This document shows positions 35,673-47,084 of a stretch of DNA of 64,000 bases, in pieces. The notes below the pieces were generated by a model. That model was not told where the DNA came from. It did no database searches and saw only the letters and a program-made list of their open reading frames with translations. Origin of the DNA: Timema cristinae (lineage: Eukaryota; Arthropoda; Insecta; Phasmatodea; Timematidae). How positions within the stretch are numbered: the stretch's first letter is position 1; every line of letters begins with the position of its first letter. The position numbers and the translations under genes were made by a program. Where the stretch lies: the NCBI GenBank assembly GCA_039000515.1, contig JBCFYV010000024.1, forward strand, positions 17,332,041 through 17,396,040, in the 5' to 3' direction.

Positions 35673-35947
35673 TCTATATTAATAGAATGGAGAGCTTGTT
35701 TGTTATGAGTCATAAGCATTGCACGATATCTGCCGCACAAAGAGGTTTGGAATGTTAACATTAGTAGTACTCGTGCGACTCAAATGTAGAAATTTAAAAA
35801 TTTGGTTGGATTTTTTTTTAAATTAATTACAAATCAGGTCGAGCCTCAGGCAACAAAGGTCTTAAAGGCACTAACTTTAAAGTTGCCATTCAACTACTAT
35901 CTATCATTAGATATAAAAAAACAGGTAGCGCCGGGTACTTAAGCTAG
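35673..35947 (+). mobile_element. Helitron-like element, both ends recognisable
   Basis: Starts TCTATATTAATAGAATGG, matching the TCTATAY start of arthropod Helitrons. It continues GAGAGCTTGTTTGTTATG and ends GCGCCGGGTACTTAAGCTAG with T next, fitting CTRR|T. The flanking bases are A (35672) and T (35948), the expected A|T insertion site. 275 bp, no coding, non-autonomous. Confidence 0.75.
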
Positions 35948-36552
35948 TTTAACTTACACAAAGTGACTTCAAGTATACATAATTTTTAAAATTAAGTTCT
36001 TTATCCTGAAATAATATCAATGTCACATATGTTTTTAACTATATTTTTAGGCCTGTATTTTCTGCTCTAGGAAAGTTTAAACTCTCTTAAAAATTATGAT
36101 TAGTCATCTATAAAAGTTATAAAAAATATGGCACTACAATTAAAATAAGTGGTACCCTTTATACATTTTTAAATTCCCCTACTTCTTTCAGGTTTTTAAA
36201 CAAAATAAAAATTCCCAATAAATTATAAGCAAACCAACACAAAAGTTGTCTTATTTTCACTGTTTTCTTAGTTATATTTGTAAGAATAATAAAAGATAAA
36301 TATGTAGGTGAGCTTTACAAAATTGCATTGATTGCAGTTAAGATAATAGTTTTTACCGATGTGTATTGTTCTACTTTATATTTCTAAACATTTTCACAAA
36401 AAATGTATGAGAATTTGAAAAGGTTTCTCACTTCTATCCTTTACATTAAATTCCCAAACTTTTCAATGTTTTCTAGGTGTCTATCAAGGCTAAATCATTA
36501 AAATGTGCGTGCGTCTACAAATACCACATCATTATAACGGTAATATATTAAA
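35948..36552. other. AT-rich non-coding DNA
   Basis: Nothing recognised. Confidence 0.45.
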
Positions 36553-36712
36553 TTTTGATTAAGAAAAATTGAAACTTTGGTAAAAAAAAAGTAGGTTAAA
36601 AAGCTATTGGCGAAATTTGACACTCAGCTTTCGATTAAGAAAAAAATTAATTTTTGGTAAAAAAAAAAATGTTAAAAAGCTATTGACAACATTTGGTACT
36701 CAGTTATTTAGT
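36553..36712. repeat. Tandem duplication, about 79-bp unit
   Basis: Both units run GATTAAGAAAAA...TTTGGTAAAAAAA, then TTAAAAAGCTATTG, then TTTG(A/G)(T/C)ACTCAG. They have diverged by substitutions and poly-A length. Confidence 0.8.
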
Positions 36713-37496
36713 AAAACATATTTTAACATAACATTAATTCAAATAACTCAAATCAATCAATCTTTTATCTATTCAGTTTAAACAAATAAAGGGCCTATTT
36801 AAAAAAAGGAATATTGAAATGTATTGCACTATAACAATGTTTAGTTATGGGTTACTAATTTGACATTATGTTGTGTTCATTGTAGGAATTTCTTAAAGTA
36901 AAAGTTAATTTAAAATGAGTGTTTAGTTGAAATATCAAGTCAAGACAAATAATGAGATCATTATTAAGTCACTAAAATCTTCAAATAAGTATTAGTTAAA
37001 TTGTTTGCCAACTAATTACAACATTAAATAACATGTTCTCAGGATCACGCACGGCTGACATATCTAAGTGATGGTAATATTTAATTAAATGTTTTGTTTT
37101 ATTATACTCTTCTCTGATATTGTCTCATACTAATTAGATTGTTTCGTTAGTCATTTCTTGATTGTTTTTAATAAAAAGGTGCAAGGAAATTCTGCTCTTA
37201 ATAATTAGTGTGCTATTATGAATGAATAAAAGCAAAGATTTCACACGATTTTATTTTAATATCCGTATATCTATTTTGGGAAACTTTACTTTTACATAGT
37301 TGAACCTTTTTCTAAAAAAATAAATCAGCGATCGTTGTGTTTTGCATTGCGATTAAATAAACAGTAAAAAAGTAATGTATAACTTTAATTGGTGTTTTTT
37401 CCCAGTATTTCCAAACATAGCTAGTTTTGATGTCGTTCCTGCAGCATTTTATGTCCTAAGATAAGAACAGAACAATAAAGACTGCTAATGGGCTCT
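36713..37496. other. AT-rich non-coding DNA
   Basis: Nothing recognised. Confidence 0.45.
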
Positions 37497-37692
37497 TTAG
37501 TTCCCGTTCGGGCTATACGAATATATTAACTTCATTAATGGACTAAGAATGAGGAAAGGGGCATTTATAGTATAGGAGATGTAACCAGAATTTTACGGAG
37601 GCAGAGTGAAAAAGGTTAAGGAAAAAACACCCCAGACAGGATTCAAACTCTGCCCTCCCCACCACCTCCAAACCAAACTAAACGACCCTGAT
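37497..37692 (-). repeat. SINE-2 copy
   Basis: Tail AGTTCCCGTTCGGGCTATAC, body GATGTAACCAGAATTTTACG, B box region CAGACAGGATTCAAAC, minus orientation. Confidence 0.8.
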
Positions 37693-37831
37693 ACGAGTTT
37701 TTAATTACTTTGAACATGATCGTAATTAGTTCATTTATAGTTATCTCCACATTTAAAACTTTACTAATTAAAACAAACTGTTATATTTAAGTATCGTGTT
37801 TATTAATCAGTTAACGACAGTTAATTTTACA

Positions 37832-37997
37832 TAAAAAGAGTATTTTAGAAAATACATATATTGTTATTCTATAGGTAACGATAATATATATCAAACGTAA
37901 CAGCAACAGATCACATGACTTAACGTATGAATGAGTAAACGTAGAACTAGTAACTGTTCTAGTAGTCAGGTAAGACCCTTCCTGTGAAAATTGGACT
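37832..37997 (+). mobile_element. MITE-A copy
   Basis: Core GGTAACGATAATATATATCA, ACAGATCACATGACTTAACG, and a well kept 3' end AAGACCCTTCCTGTGAAAAT followed by TGGAC. 5' end eroded. Confidence 0.8.
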
Positions 37998-38021
37998 ATA
38001 GCATGCCTCATACGTAAGCTC

Positions 38022-38310
38022 GCCAGATATATTATTAGCACCGCGTCTTACTACCCGTTTGGGCTATACGCACTTACGCTAATGTGTAATGGTAGGGTGA
38101 TTGTGAGATGAAATGAAGGACCTACAGTTTAACGTGGAATCCGAACCACGGTGGAGGCCTGGCATTCATCACATTCACAAGATGTCTTGTCAGAGGTGAA
38201 GGGTTTGGTAATCAGATAAATCTGTGCCGGGACCGAGGATTGAACCCCGGCCGCCAGCACAGAAGGCTGACACCTTACCCCTAGACCACCAGGTCACCTA
38301 GCCAGATATA
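38022..38310 (-). repeat. SINE-1 copy with 10-bp target duplication
   Basis: Full element in minus orientation with A box TGGTGGTCTAGGGGTAAGG, B box GGGGTTCAATCC, tail CCCGTTTGGGCTATACGC. GCCAGATATA flanks it at 38022-38031 and 38301-38310. Confidence 0.93.
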
Positions 38311-38579
38311 AATGACCGGTTGTTAATAAATGATAACCTAGATTTAGGTCTGGGAGGATAATAGCAACCATATGTTTACCATATAAAAATTCCTGTTGGC
38401 GTGTAAAAAAATGTGCTTACATGGCCATGTCCAACTAATTTATTTTTACAAGCTCACTTGTCAGAAACAAACTCCTTTACAGTGCTACTTCTTAAATATA
38501 GCTTTACATTTACGAAACAATATCGCCGAAAACTTTGGCACCCCTCTTACCTTTTAATCACTATTACACGAAGCCAAAC

Positions 38580-38760
38580 TGTGTTCAGGAAGGCTACATG
38601 AGACACAGCTGTTGTCAGGTAGACGTGGCAACACTGGTCAACATAAACTACGTCACAACACCGGCGGAAGAGTCGTTTAGCAAGAACCACACAAACACCC
38701 CACCATAACATTACTTCCCCGCCGAGGGTCATGAAGTCTAGCGCAGGAGTGTCCATCACT
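38580..38760. promoter_or_regulatory. Candidate promoter region
   Basis: GC-richer than its surroundings. Contains GGCAACACTG (38627-38636), a CRE-like TACGTCA (38649-38655) and an ETS-like CCGGCGGAAG (38661-38670), all within 45 bp. It lies at the left edge of the repeat-poor block, about 2 kb before a possible 5'UTR exon. The motifs are seen; function is inference. Confidence 0.3.
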
Positions 38761-40589
38761 ATGACTGGACCGCACAGTTCAAAACAATAAAAGTGGCTAC
38801 TGGTATAATTTAGAGAACCTTAAGAGTATGCTTTTTCTTCCTTAAGAGTCACGTCAATTGTACAATAATTTAGTGTCCACTTACGACAGATATTAGTGTT
38901 GGTATGTAACCTTGTCATATAAGATCTTACTTAAATAATTTTAGTTAGTTTTATCTTACAGCTAACAACCGTAATAATTATATGTAAAATAAAAACCTAA
39001 CTGTACAACACAGTCATCGTTACACAAACCAATTCAAATAAACCCTTCACTTTTAAAAGTGGCCTATTTTGAAAATCAACTATTTAGCGGTTTATGATGG
39101 GAAATAAAGATATTTTAAAACCATGCCGCGTCTTCGATTAAGTGGAGTGGTACAATGCCGCTTCCGAATTGGAAACAAAACTTTATTGCGTTCATAAAAT
39201 GATGCATTAAGATGGCAAAGAATAATTCAATTTATTGGGGGAAACCGAAACATTGGTTCTAAAACAAATGTTACTATGGTTGAAGTTGTATGCAATTAAT
39301 TGGTAAAGTCCAATTTTTATAGGAAGAACAGAATTCACCAACTTTGATTGGAAGTTACTAACATATTAAATTATAGAAATATATTTTGTTTGATTGGTTT
39401 ATTATATATATTTCATCTAAAAAATTATAACACTTGTAATACTACCTCCTTAAGGATTACTTAGTAATTTGTCTTTATATTATTAATTATACGGACTTAT
39501 AATGTAAGTAATACAAATGTAATATTTTTATTTACACCATTGTGGCAACATGAGCTACAATAATGTAAAGAATTATAAATTAAATGTATTAAATTTCCAC
39601 GTTTATCTTATTAGAACCGATCATTGTAAACCATAAACAAATTATTTGTTTGTAAGCCTTATATTAAAAAATGCAAATAAATATTAGTTTCAAATAAAGT
39701 TATTTATTTTTTATACTCCAGCGAATAAATACAATTAGCGTTGGGTATTGGTGTCATCAAAATAAACAAAGACCCTCTATCAAGTCACCATCTTGAATTC
39801 TTAATTAAGGTAACCTTTGAAAAAGCTTCCCTTTGGTTCTTTAATTAAATAAATCACAAAAAAGTTATAAAACTGTTATTATTACAACCAACATTTATTT
39901 TTAAATATTTTAAATAATAGCTTCATTTTACATAAGTTTAAAGAGTAAAATATACCGTGTGTTAGCCAACGAGATTAAAAGCGTACGTTTGTTTTAGTGT
40001 TTGTATAATTTGTGTTGTATTGGTTATTAAAAAGATTGGACGTAAATTAACTAGATAATATTTTTTTTTTAGTACCGGTAATTTGTTTAGTAAAATTTAC
40101 CTTACTTTGGAATGTATGATCTGTGAGAAAAATGTAAAGTTCATTTTGCAGTGGCTACTTTGTTTACATCTTTTTGAACTCCTTTATTCTTGTGTACGAT
40201 TAATTACAAAGTGTTTGTAGCAGTGACATATATTTATGATATATTCAATTTTCGATTTTATGTTAATATATTTTCTAAAGTTCATATTGCGTATATATCA
40301 AGAAAAGAAGTGGGGACCTTTAATCTATTCAAACCCTAAGATTATTGTATTCCCCTTCACTATGCCTAGGTTTGGAAAAATTGATGTTAGTATAGTACTA
40401 ATACAAACCATAATAAGATAAATGAGTTTCTAATAGGAGATTTAATAGTTAAGATATATTGATATTAACATTATTTTAGTGGTTTAACTGTGTATTAAAC
40501 CATTTTAAATAGAATAGCTTTAGTTAAGAAATTAGGTCGCATTTTTTAAAAATAATCTTTGTTACAGAGGTGCTTGTGTTGTATATCAA
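38761..40589. other. Repeat-poor AT-rich block
   Basis: No SINE or MITE recognised in this stretch, unlike the rest of the window. Very A/T-rich; no coding frame of note. It could be intronic or regulatory. Confidence 0.4.
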
Positions 40590-40747
40590 TCCCCCCCTCT
40601 GAAAATGAGTCTCCAAACGCAGCCAACAAGATCTAAGACTAGAAGAGTCTAGTGGTAGCATTTATCTGCTGTATTCCTACCACTCAAGTGCGGTGTTCCT
40701 AAATTATCAGCTGAATTGATTCAAATCAACCAGAGTAGTGTGAGCTG
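40590..40747 (+). other. Possible 5'UTR exon
   Basis: A locally less A/T-rich stretch ends at CTG|GTGAGT (donor at 40748), a near-consensus splice donor, followed by a T-rich intron-like sequence. It contains a perfect 8-bp stem, AGTGGTAG...CTACCACT. No long frame. The left limit is arbitrary. Read with the open frame at 42.2 kb it could be an untranslated first exon. Chance matches to donor sites are common, so this is a weak call. Confidence 0.25.
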
Positions 40748-42136
40748 GTGAGTAGGCTTATTGTGTGTTTTTATAATTTTTTTTACAAATTCTATCTTTG
40801 CAAGGAGTGTTTTTTCTATGGCAAGTAGTTCCCACTATTTATAATTCAGAACAGGGTGAAGGTGAAATGTGTTTCAAAATAGCCTGGTTTTCGTCCTATT
40901 TACATAGTTTGTCAAGTAGTTACAGAAATTATAAAAGGCTACGGGAGTGGTATGTAAACACATACTTAAGATAAACTGTGATTATAACTCAAACACCGCC
41001 AAACAGCTCTAGGCCTATTAATCACACAAAATGTTCTATAGTGTGTGTGTGGTATTAAGACTATTTCCGACAGCACCTGTTTGTTTGTTAACGGGAGTTG
41101 GTGCGCAAACATATCTACATACAGGTAACATTTTATATATAAAATAATAAATAACTAATTAACTAATACCATCATCCCGGTCATAAGAATACGGAGAACC
41201 TAATGACATAAAAATCATTATTGAAAATAATTTATAGCTAACAAATGAGTCAAAACTAGGCCTAGCTAAGTCCCGTTTGTTGATGCTTGAAAGGTTAGGT
41301 TGTGTTAGTTTTAAATTCTTAAAAATAATACAAAAAGATCTATTGCATATAATAATACAATAAATAACAATTCAATAACTTAACCTTACCTTTAGTTAGC
41401 TAATAATCAATTTAACAATATAATAGGTGCTAAGAAAAAATTATGTCATGTATTAAAATTTAAAGGCTTTTTTTTGGCTGAATATTGATTTCAGTCACTG
41501 TGAAAGGAGTTTACAAGAGATTCTATAGAATGTATCATCAATGTTGCTGGTTCCAGTGATTATTTACAAAACTCTTACTTGGACCTGACCTCTCTCCCTC
41601 TTGTCTTTAGGGGTATTTACAAATATAAGCTAATGTTTTTATAGTGAACGTTTTGGACTCTGCCTAAACAGAGAAGATGAATCAAAATTGTACTCATGTA
41701 AAGCATTTAACCAATGTTCATTTTAGTCTTTATTTTAATAATTTTTTATGATCTAAGCAACAAATATCCAATTGTACTATTACAAACTTTCATGTACATA
41801 AGCTGTATTGAAATACTGTCTATTCGGCCAAAATATCCAATTTATTATTGTTATTGATAATTCTCGGACACATGTGTTGAAAGTTGTTAAAAATGTTTGC
41901 ATAGGTTCAATTCTTGCATAAAATTGTTGCCTTTAGCTAACATAAATGTACACTTTACGTCTCGCTTCACAGGATTTGATGCTCTAATAGGCTGACAAGC
42001 TAGTGGGTAACCTTGATAAGCCACAGGATCCTTGCACAGATACTAATTTGTAATCACCCACAATTACTCCCTTATCAACTGTCTGTTTTGTGTTATGAGT
42101 GAGGCCAGTATGTGTGAATACATATCAATGTTTTAG

Positions 42137-42325
42137 CTGGAGTAAACATTTGACCCACTGCGGAAACCCATTAAAGAAAATTGGGACAGAAAGATGACGA
42201 TGGGTGCGAATGACAGACACCCACCTTTAACAATCAACTTAGGTGACGATGATGAAGCTGGGTCCAACTCTGGTGCGGAAGAAGTTATTGATCCTCTAGA
42301 AAAGTCCAGGGGTGATTGTAACTAA
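42137..42325 (+). CDS. Possible N-terminal coding exon, unknown protein
   Basis: A frame with an ATG at 42194 (A at -3, a good context) reads 43 codons: MTMGANDRHPPLTINLGDDD, then EAGSNSGAEEVIDPLEKSRG, then DCN and a stop at 42323. A possible acceptor (TTTTAG) lies at 42131-42136. A moderate donor (GGG|GTGATT) at 42312 would keep the frame and remove the stop. The composition (acidic, D/E/S/G-rich, few hydrophobics) is unlike random A/T-rich DNA and would suit a disordered N-terminus of a nuclear protein. No family recognised. It sits in the most repeat-poor part of the window, downstream of a possible 5'UTR exon. It could equally be chance. Confidence 0.3.
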
Positions 42326-42649
42326 CTCCTAAATTTGCTAACGTAATTTTACGGACATTAAATTGTTCTAAAATTCATTAGCTCATCAAAACATTAAGTC
42401 AAGTTAAGCTCTTACACATCCAACATATTGTTGTCTACTATATTAATAATGCACTTATGCCATAGTGAATAGTTCAATCTGTGTTTAACACTCTTCTGCT
42501 AAAGAAAGAGATGATGTACCTCAAAAATCACATAACTATGTGGTATGTTTGAATTTTGAATTTTGAGGCTTACAGTTTCCTGGTAAGTGTGTAACCTTGC
42601 CCTTCTATCCTCTTTTCATTGTTTAATCTAATTCACATATGGAAAAAAG
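42326..42649. other. AT-rich, intron-like
   Basis: Nothing recognised. Confidence 0.4.
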
Positions 42650-42868
42650 TAATAAAATTAATTTTTTTAAATATTTTATTTTTGATAAAAAAATATTAAA
42701 ATTGTCATTTTTCTATTACTATAACTTTTCTTGTTTTCAAAACTATGCTTGTTAAAAGTGACAGCTGAAAACATGTGGTCTTTCAAACCATTTGTGTCGG
42801 CGTAGGGATACATCTTGAAGTCTAGTAACTTTTCCAGAAATATTCTACTGTTCTTCTTACCGAAATCA
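42650..42868 (+). mobile_element. MITE-A copy, degenerate
   Basis: AAAGTGACAGCTGAAAACAT (core) and GTCTAGTAACTTTTCCAG, then 3' end GTTCTTCTTACCGAAATCAA. Position and order match the family; the 5' end is eroded. Confidence 0.55.
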
Positions 42869-44093
42869 AACTGTATATCAGCGATTACTAGAGAGAGTTG
42901 TGTCGCTACTATATGTATACTCGACTTGGTCTATAAAGTGAAATTTGTTTCTCATTAGTGTGAGCTATTGAGCCAACCAGGACAATCGAGAATATTCGGA
43001 AAGTTAATTTTAAGTGAGTTTTCCGCACGGGAAACAAACATTAAGCTAAATTACAAGTAGGAGATGTTAAAACCCAATCCTGTTTGTGGTTTCAACGATC
43101 TCAACTGAGCTCTGAGCCGTCATAGAATACGACATTACGGTGAAACAAACCTTGAGTTAAATCTTTTGGCCATGATAAATAAAACCTTGCTCTAGAAACA
43201 CTATTAGTTTATTCTATACACATATTAATATCAACAGTTCTTGAATATCTGTCATGTGCATAATTACATAATGTAATTTGAGCAAAACTTGAGAGTAAAT
43301 ATAAAAGGTTCCGTTTAACTGCAAAGTTAGTTATGAAAGATCTTCAATAACTATTACTATATCAAGCATATAATGAAAACGAACATTACTACTCATAAGG
43401 CAAGATTGTGATTATTTAGTAAAGTTTATCCGTGATCTTTTTTCGATTTTGTTGGCAGTTTATTTCAAGAAGGTGCTTGCACAAAGTTTTTCCATAAAAA
43501 GTGAGTCCAATCTCAATTGCCTGAGATGGATACTAATAAATGAAACTATAATTAAAACCTCGTGTTGTTAAATAAGATTATTGTAACCTATTATAGTGTG
43601 CAGTTAGACCCAATATAAGCATACATTGTCTTGAAATAGAGCTAAAATAGGAATTTTCAGCACAGTGATTAGAATAATTTAAATTTATTTTTGGATTTTT
43701 TTTATTTAGTTAAAATATTTTATCAATCGTTCAAGTATCAAGGATGTGTAAACTAGTATATTTAAATGTTGGAAACAAGTTAGTGTGTTTAGATAATTGT
43801 TCTTAAATCAAATGTGAGGCAAACTAAGCTATTTATTGTGAAAAAATTGCCTTTTTTTTATGAATGTAAGATTACAAAAAGAACAGAGATAATTGATTTC
43901 AAAGAAATATACAAAATTATAGCTTTTTTTTGTCTTGGTAGCTATTTGAAAATAAAACTTGCGGTTGAAATTAGTTGAAGACATAAATTAAACAAGGTGC
44001 GCTCCTTGATACTTAGATATGATCATTATTTCTGGAAACATTGTATTGAAAATAAGGAATTAGATAGATATAAGATAACTTTAATTAAGTGTA
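42869..44093. other. AT-rich non-coding DNA
   Basis: No further exon of the putative gene could be recognised here. Confidence 0.4.
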
Positions 44094-44400
44094 GGGTGAC
44101 CTGGTGGTCTAGGGGTAAAGTGTCAGACTTCTGTGCTGGCGGCCGGGGTTCAATCCTCGGTCCCGGCACAGATTTATCTGATTTCCAAACCCTTCCTACA
44201 CCTCTGACAAGACATCTTGTGAATGTGTGGAATGCCAGGTCACCACCGTGGTTCGGATTCCACGTTAAACTGTAGGTCCTTCATTTCATCTCACAATCAC
44301 CCTACCATTACACATTAGCGTAAGTGCGTATAACCTGAACAGGTAGTAAGACGCGGTGCTAATAATAATAATAATAATATAATAATATATAATAAATATA
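44094..44400 (+). repeat. SINE-1 copy, full length
   Basis: Head GACCTGGTGGTCTAGGGGTA, B box GGGGTTCAATCC, body CACCGTGGTTCGGATTCC, tail CGTATAACCTGAACAGGTAG, then an extended (TAA)n/(AATA)n end. Its tail stem has changed to ACCTGAACAGGT, with both sides altered so that pairing is kept. Confidence 0.93.
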
Positions 44401-44514
44401 ATGTAATGCTAAGGCGGGGCTGCAAACCAATATTTACTAAGAATATATTTTTTAAATAATTTGCGCGTTCATGTATGCGAATATTATTCGTGGTCTAAGT
44501 TTTATAATATATGA

Positions 44515-44570
44515 ATTGCAAAGGTCACCGTTCACGGAGAGGTTAGGGTTCGAATCCAGGCCATTAAATA
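44515..44570 (+). repeat. tRNA-like B-box fragment
   Basis: GTTAGGGTTCGAATCCAGGC has a perfect B box but no A box or tail. A SINE relic. Confidence 0.4.
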
Positions 44571-45111
44571 TTAATATAGTACCTCCCTATGAGCTCTTTG
44601 TGCTTCTCCAGGTGTACGTTCTCCAAAATACCATCAGTTTAAATTAATAAGCATTAATAGACCATTACTTAAACATATTATCCAATCTGTGTTTAAAACA
44701 GGAAAAAAAAAACCCATTGGTTTGCATTAATTGGCCTACCATTATAAATTATGTTACTAAGGTGTTCATAAGTACTTATGTTCGGGTAAATAATGTGTCT
44801 TAACAAATCAAATTTATTAATAAAACATAGGTATGCTTTAATGAAACTCATTGGTACAAAAAAATAATTCAACGCCATAGTACATTTAATGTCAAAATAC
44901 CCGCTTTAATGTGCTATATTAAATACTGATTTATTTTGTTTTAAGTTTTCAAAATTGAATAAACTTTAGTATAATGGAGGGAAAATTCATAAACTAAATC
45001 AATAATGTGTATTGTATTTAATACAATGGCTAAAACTAAAAAATATATATATTAATTTGATGGTATAGGACGGAACCGACAACAAACGACTATCGCCTCT
45101 CGTAGAGTAGT
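44571..45111. other. Non-coding DNA
   Basis: Nothing recognised. Confidence 0.4.
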
Positions 45112-45310
45112 CTTGTGACAGTTATTATTATTAGCACCGCGTCTTACTACCCATTCGGGTTATACGCACTTACGCTAATGTGTAATGATACGGTGATTGT
45201 GAGATGAAATTGAGGACCTACAGTTTAACGTGGGATCCGAACCACGGTGGAGGCCTGGCATTCCCCACATTCAAAGATGTCGTCCGAGGTGAAGGAACTT
45301 GTGACAGTTA
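45112..45310 (-). repeat. 5'-truncated SINE-1 with 13-bp target duplication
   Basis: Only the 3' two thirds of the SINE (tail and body) is present; A and B boxes are missing. CTTGTGACAGTTA flanks it at 45112-45124 and 45298-45310. The truncated end abuts the duplication, so the element was truncated during insertion, as expected for LINE-driven retroposition, and not by later deletion. Confidence 0.93.
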
Positions 45311-45730
45311 AAAGTGCTCGAAGCAGACTTAAAGAACACGTGGGATATTAATGACAGTACAATTTGATACATAATTTGCTCCTGTATATTTTGGTTTGGA
45401 AAACATTCAAGGTGTTTTTACTATCTTCAACGGTCTTATAGTTTTGTTTTTTAATTAAGAGTAACCTGGAATTACATTACAGTACTCCATTTTCAAAACT
45501 CAATTTTAATCTTTTAAACTAATTACATTTGTTCGGAGAGCTCAAGCGCGAAATGAATATACTGTATCAATGAATAAACAAAAACAATTATTAAATAAAA
45601 AATAAGACATGAATTTAGTCATACATTGCGAATGAGCATAGAGAGTAGAAAGTGTCAAAGGAACAGACTAGGAAACATTGGACACTGCCAATTGGCTGTA
45701 ATGAGGAATTGCGGAGGGTTTAAATACCTC

Positions 45731-46124
45731 AAGGTGGCGATGTAGAAAACTCGAGAAAACGTCAGTTGTTTTTTTGCAATTTTATGGAAAAACCTTTTTG
45801 GCCAAAATAAAATATTATCCAGTAGAACCATGGAGTTTAATTTCTACACATGGTAATGTAAACATTTGTTGAATATCTATCATAAGTGTAACGGCATTAG
45901 ATGACAACATTTTTAAATAAAGAAGAAAAGGTTGTCGTTTAATTTCAGGACACACTTGGACAGATATTAAGGAACTGTTGAGGTGATCATAGTGAAGAAA
46001 ATTACACTCTGGGTTTCCTACTGAAGAAATATTTGATTTGATTTGACCATAAAAATATTTCTATAAAAACTGTAAAAACACTGGCCCTTTCTCGCATTCC
46101 CTACACGCCCAACTTAAAAGCATG
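45731..46124. mobile_element. MITE-B (foldback) copy
   Basis: Left arm AAGGTGGCGATGTAG...GCAATTTTATGGAAAAACC; right arm TCTATAAAAACTGTAAAAAC...TTCCCTACACGCCCAAC. The centre has ATCATAAGTGTAACGGCATT as in the 31.8-kb copy. Confidence 0.8.
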
Positions 46125-46129
46125 ACCAA

Positions 46130-46300
46130 GTTTCTCTAGCTTTGTCAATCTTATACTCATTATAAAGAACTTCAAAAGATTACGTCTGCATGACTGATGA
46201 ATGGTGAGAATCTGGCAACACCGCCGTGCTTTTGTGTCAACGAGGCAAGCTGAGCTAACTGCAACGCAGGCTGCATACAGACAAAATACACGGCGCATTC
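46130..46300. promoter_or_regulatory. GC-richer patch with GGCAACAC motif
   Basis: TCTGGCAACACCGCCG (about 46210-46225) sits in a stretch clearly richer in GC than its flanks. The same TGGCAACAC occurs in similar patches near 13.2 and 38.63 kb. Function unknown. Confidence 0.2.
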
Positions 46301-46533
46301 AATACGTGCAGTTTGAAGTTTAGACCTAAACTAGCAGCACTAAAATAATAGCGGACACAGATGATCAACATGAAAACTTTTAGGTAAGTTTACTTTTATA
46401 GTAAATAAACATTCCCAAGTTTTTTTTTAGTAAGCGTTTATCTGTATCCTATCAACGTACTTACCAAAGGGGAGAAGTTGAAATAGCATCTATTTTGCAA
46501 AAAGCCCACATGTCAGTACGGTTTTCTTCTAAT

Positions 46534-46616
46534 AACCTCACTTGTCATTGACATAAAATGACAGAACCTCACTTGTCAATGACATAAAGTGACAGAACCT
46601 CACTTGTCAATGACAG
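46534..46616. repeat. 31-bp tandem repeat with TGTCA/TGACA palindromes
   Basis: 2.7 units of AACCTCACTTGTCAATGACA followed by TAAAGTGACAG. Each contains TGTCA-T/A-TGACA (at 46543, 46574 and 46605), exactly 31 bp apart. Confidence 0.9.
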
Positions 46617-47084
46617 AAAAAGCAACATTTGAGCAGTAGTAAAAAAAGGCTGATCAGTTCTCTTATGAACGTCAGCTTCCTGCTGAGAATGTAAATAATC
46701 CATTGAAACGAAATGAAATTTGTAATGAATAATTATATTTTGAATAAAATATTCTAAGGATTTCTTTCGGTAAAAATATTATCCCAAACACACCTTATGT
46801 AACAAATATTTCTGCAAAAATACCATAAGTAACAAATATGACCGAAAAAACAACATATTTCAAACACAAATATTTATTTTAACACAAATTATTTATTTAA
46901 AGACCCATAAAGTTAAATTTATGTTGAAGTAATATATTGAAAACTATGTCCAGAATGATGAAGAATACCCCCAAAAATAATCAAATTATTTACTGTAATA
47001 ATATCAAAGATTGTCAGTGTTTTGTTCCTCCTGAAAATTACTCAAAGGTGACATCATAAGGGATTTTTACAAGAAACCCTTAAT

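Noticed and set aside
40650..40695. Possible microRNA precursor (AGTGGTAG...CTACCACT)
   Set aside because: The stem is only 8 bp with an 18-base loop; pairing does not extend outward.
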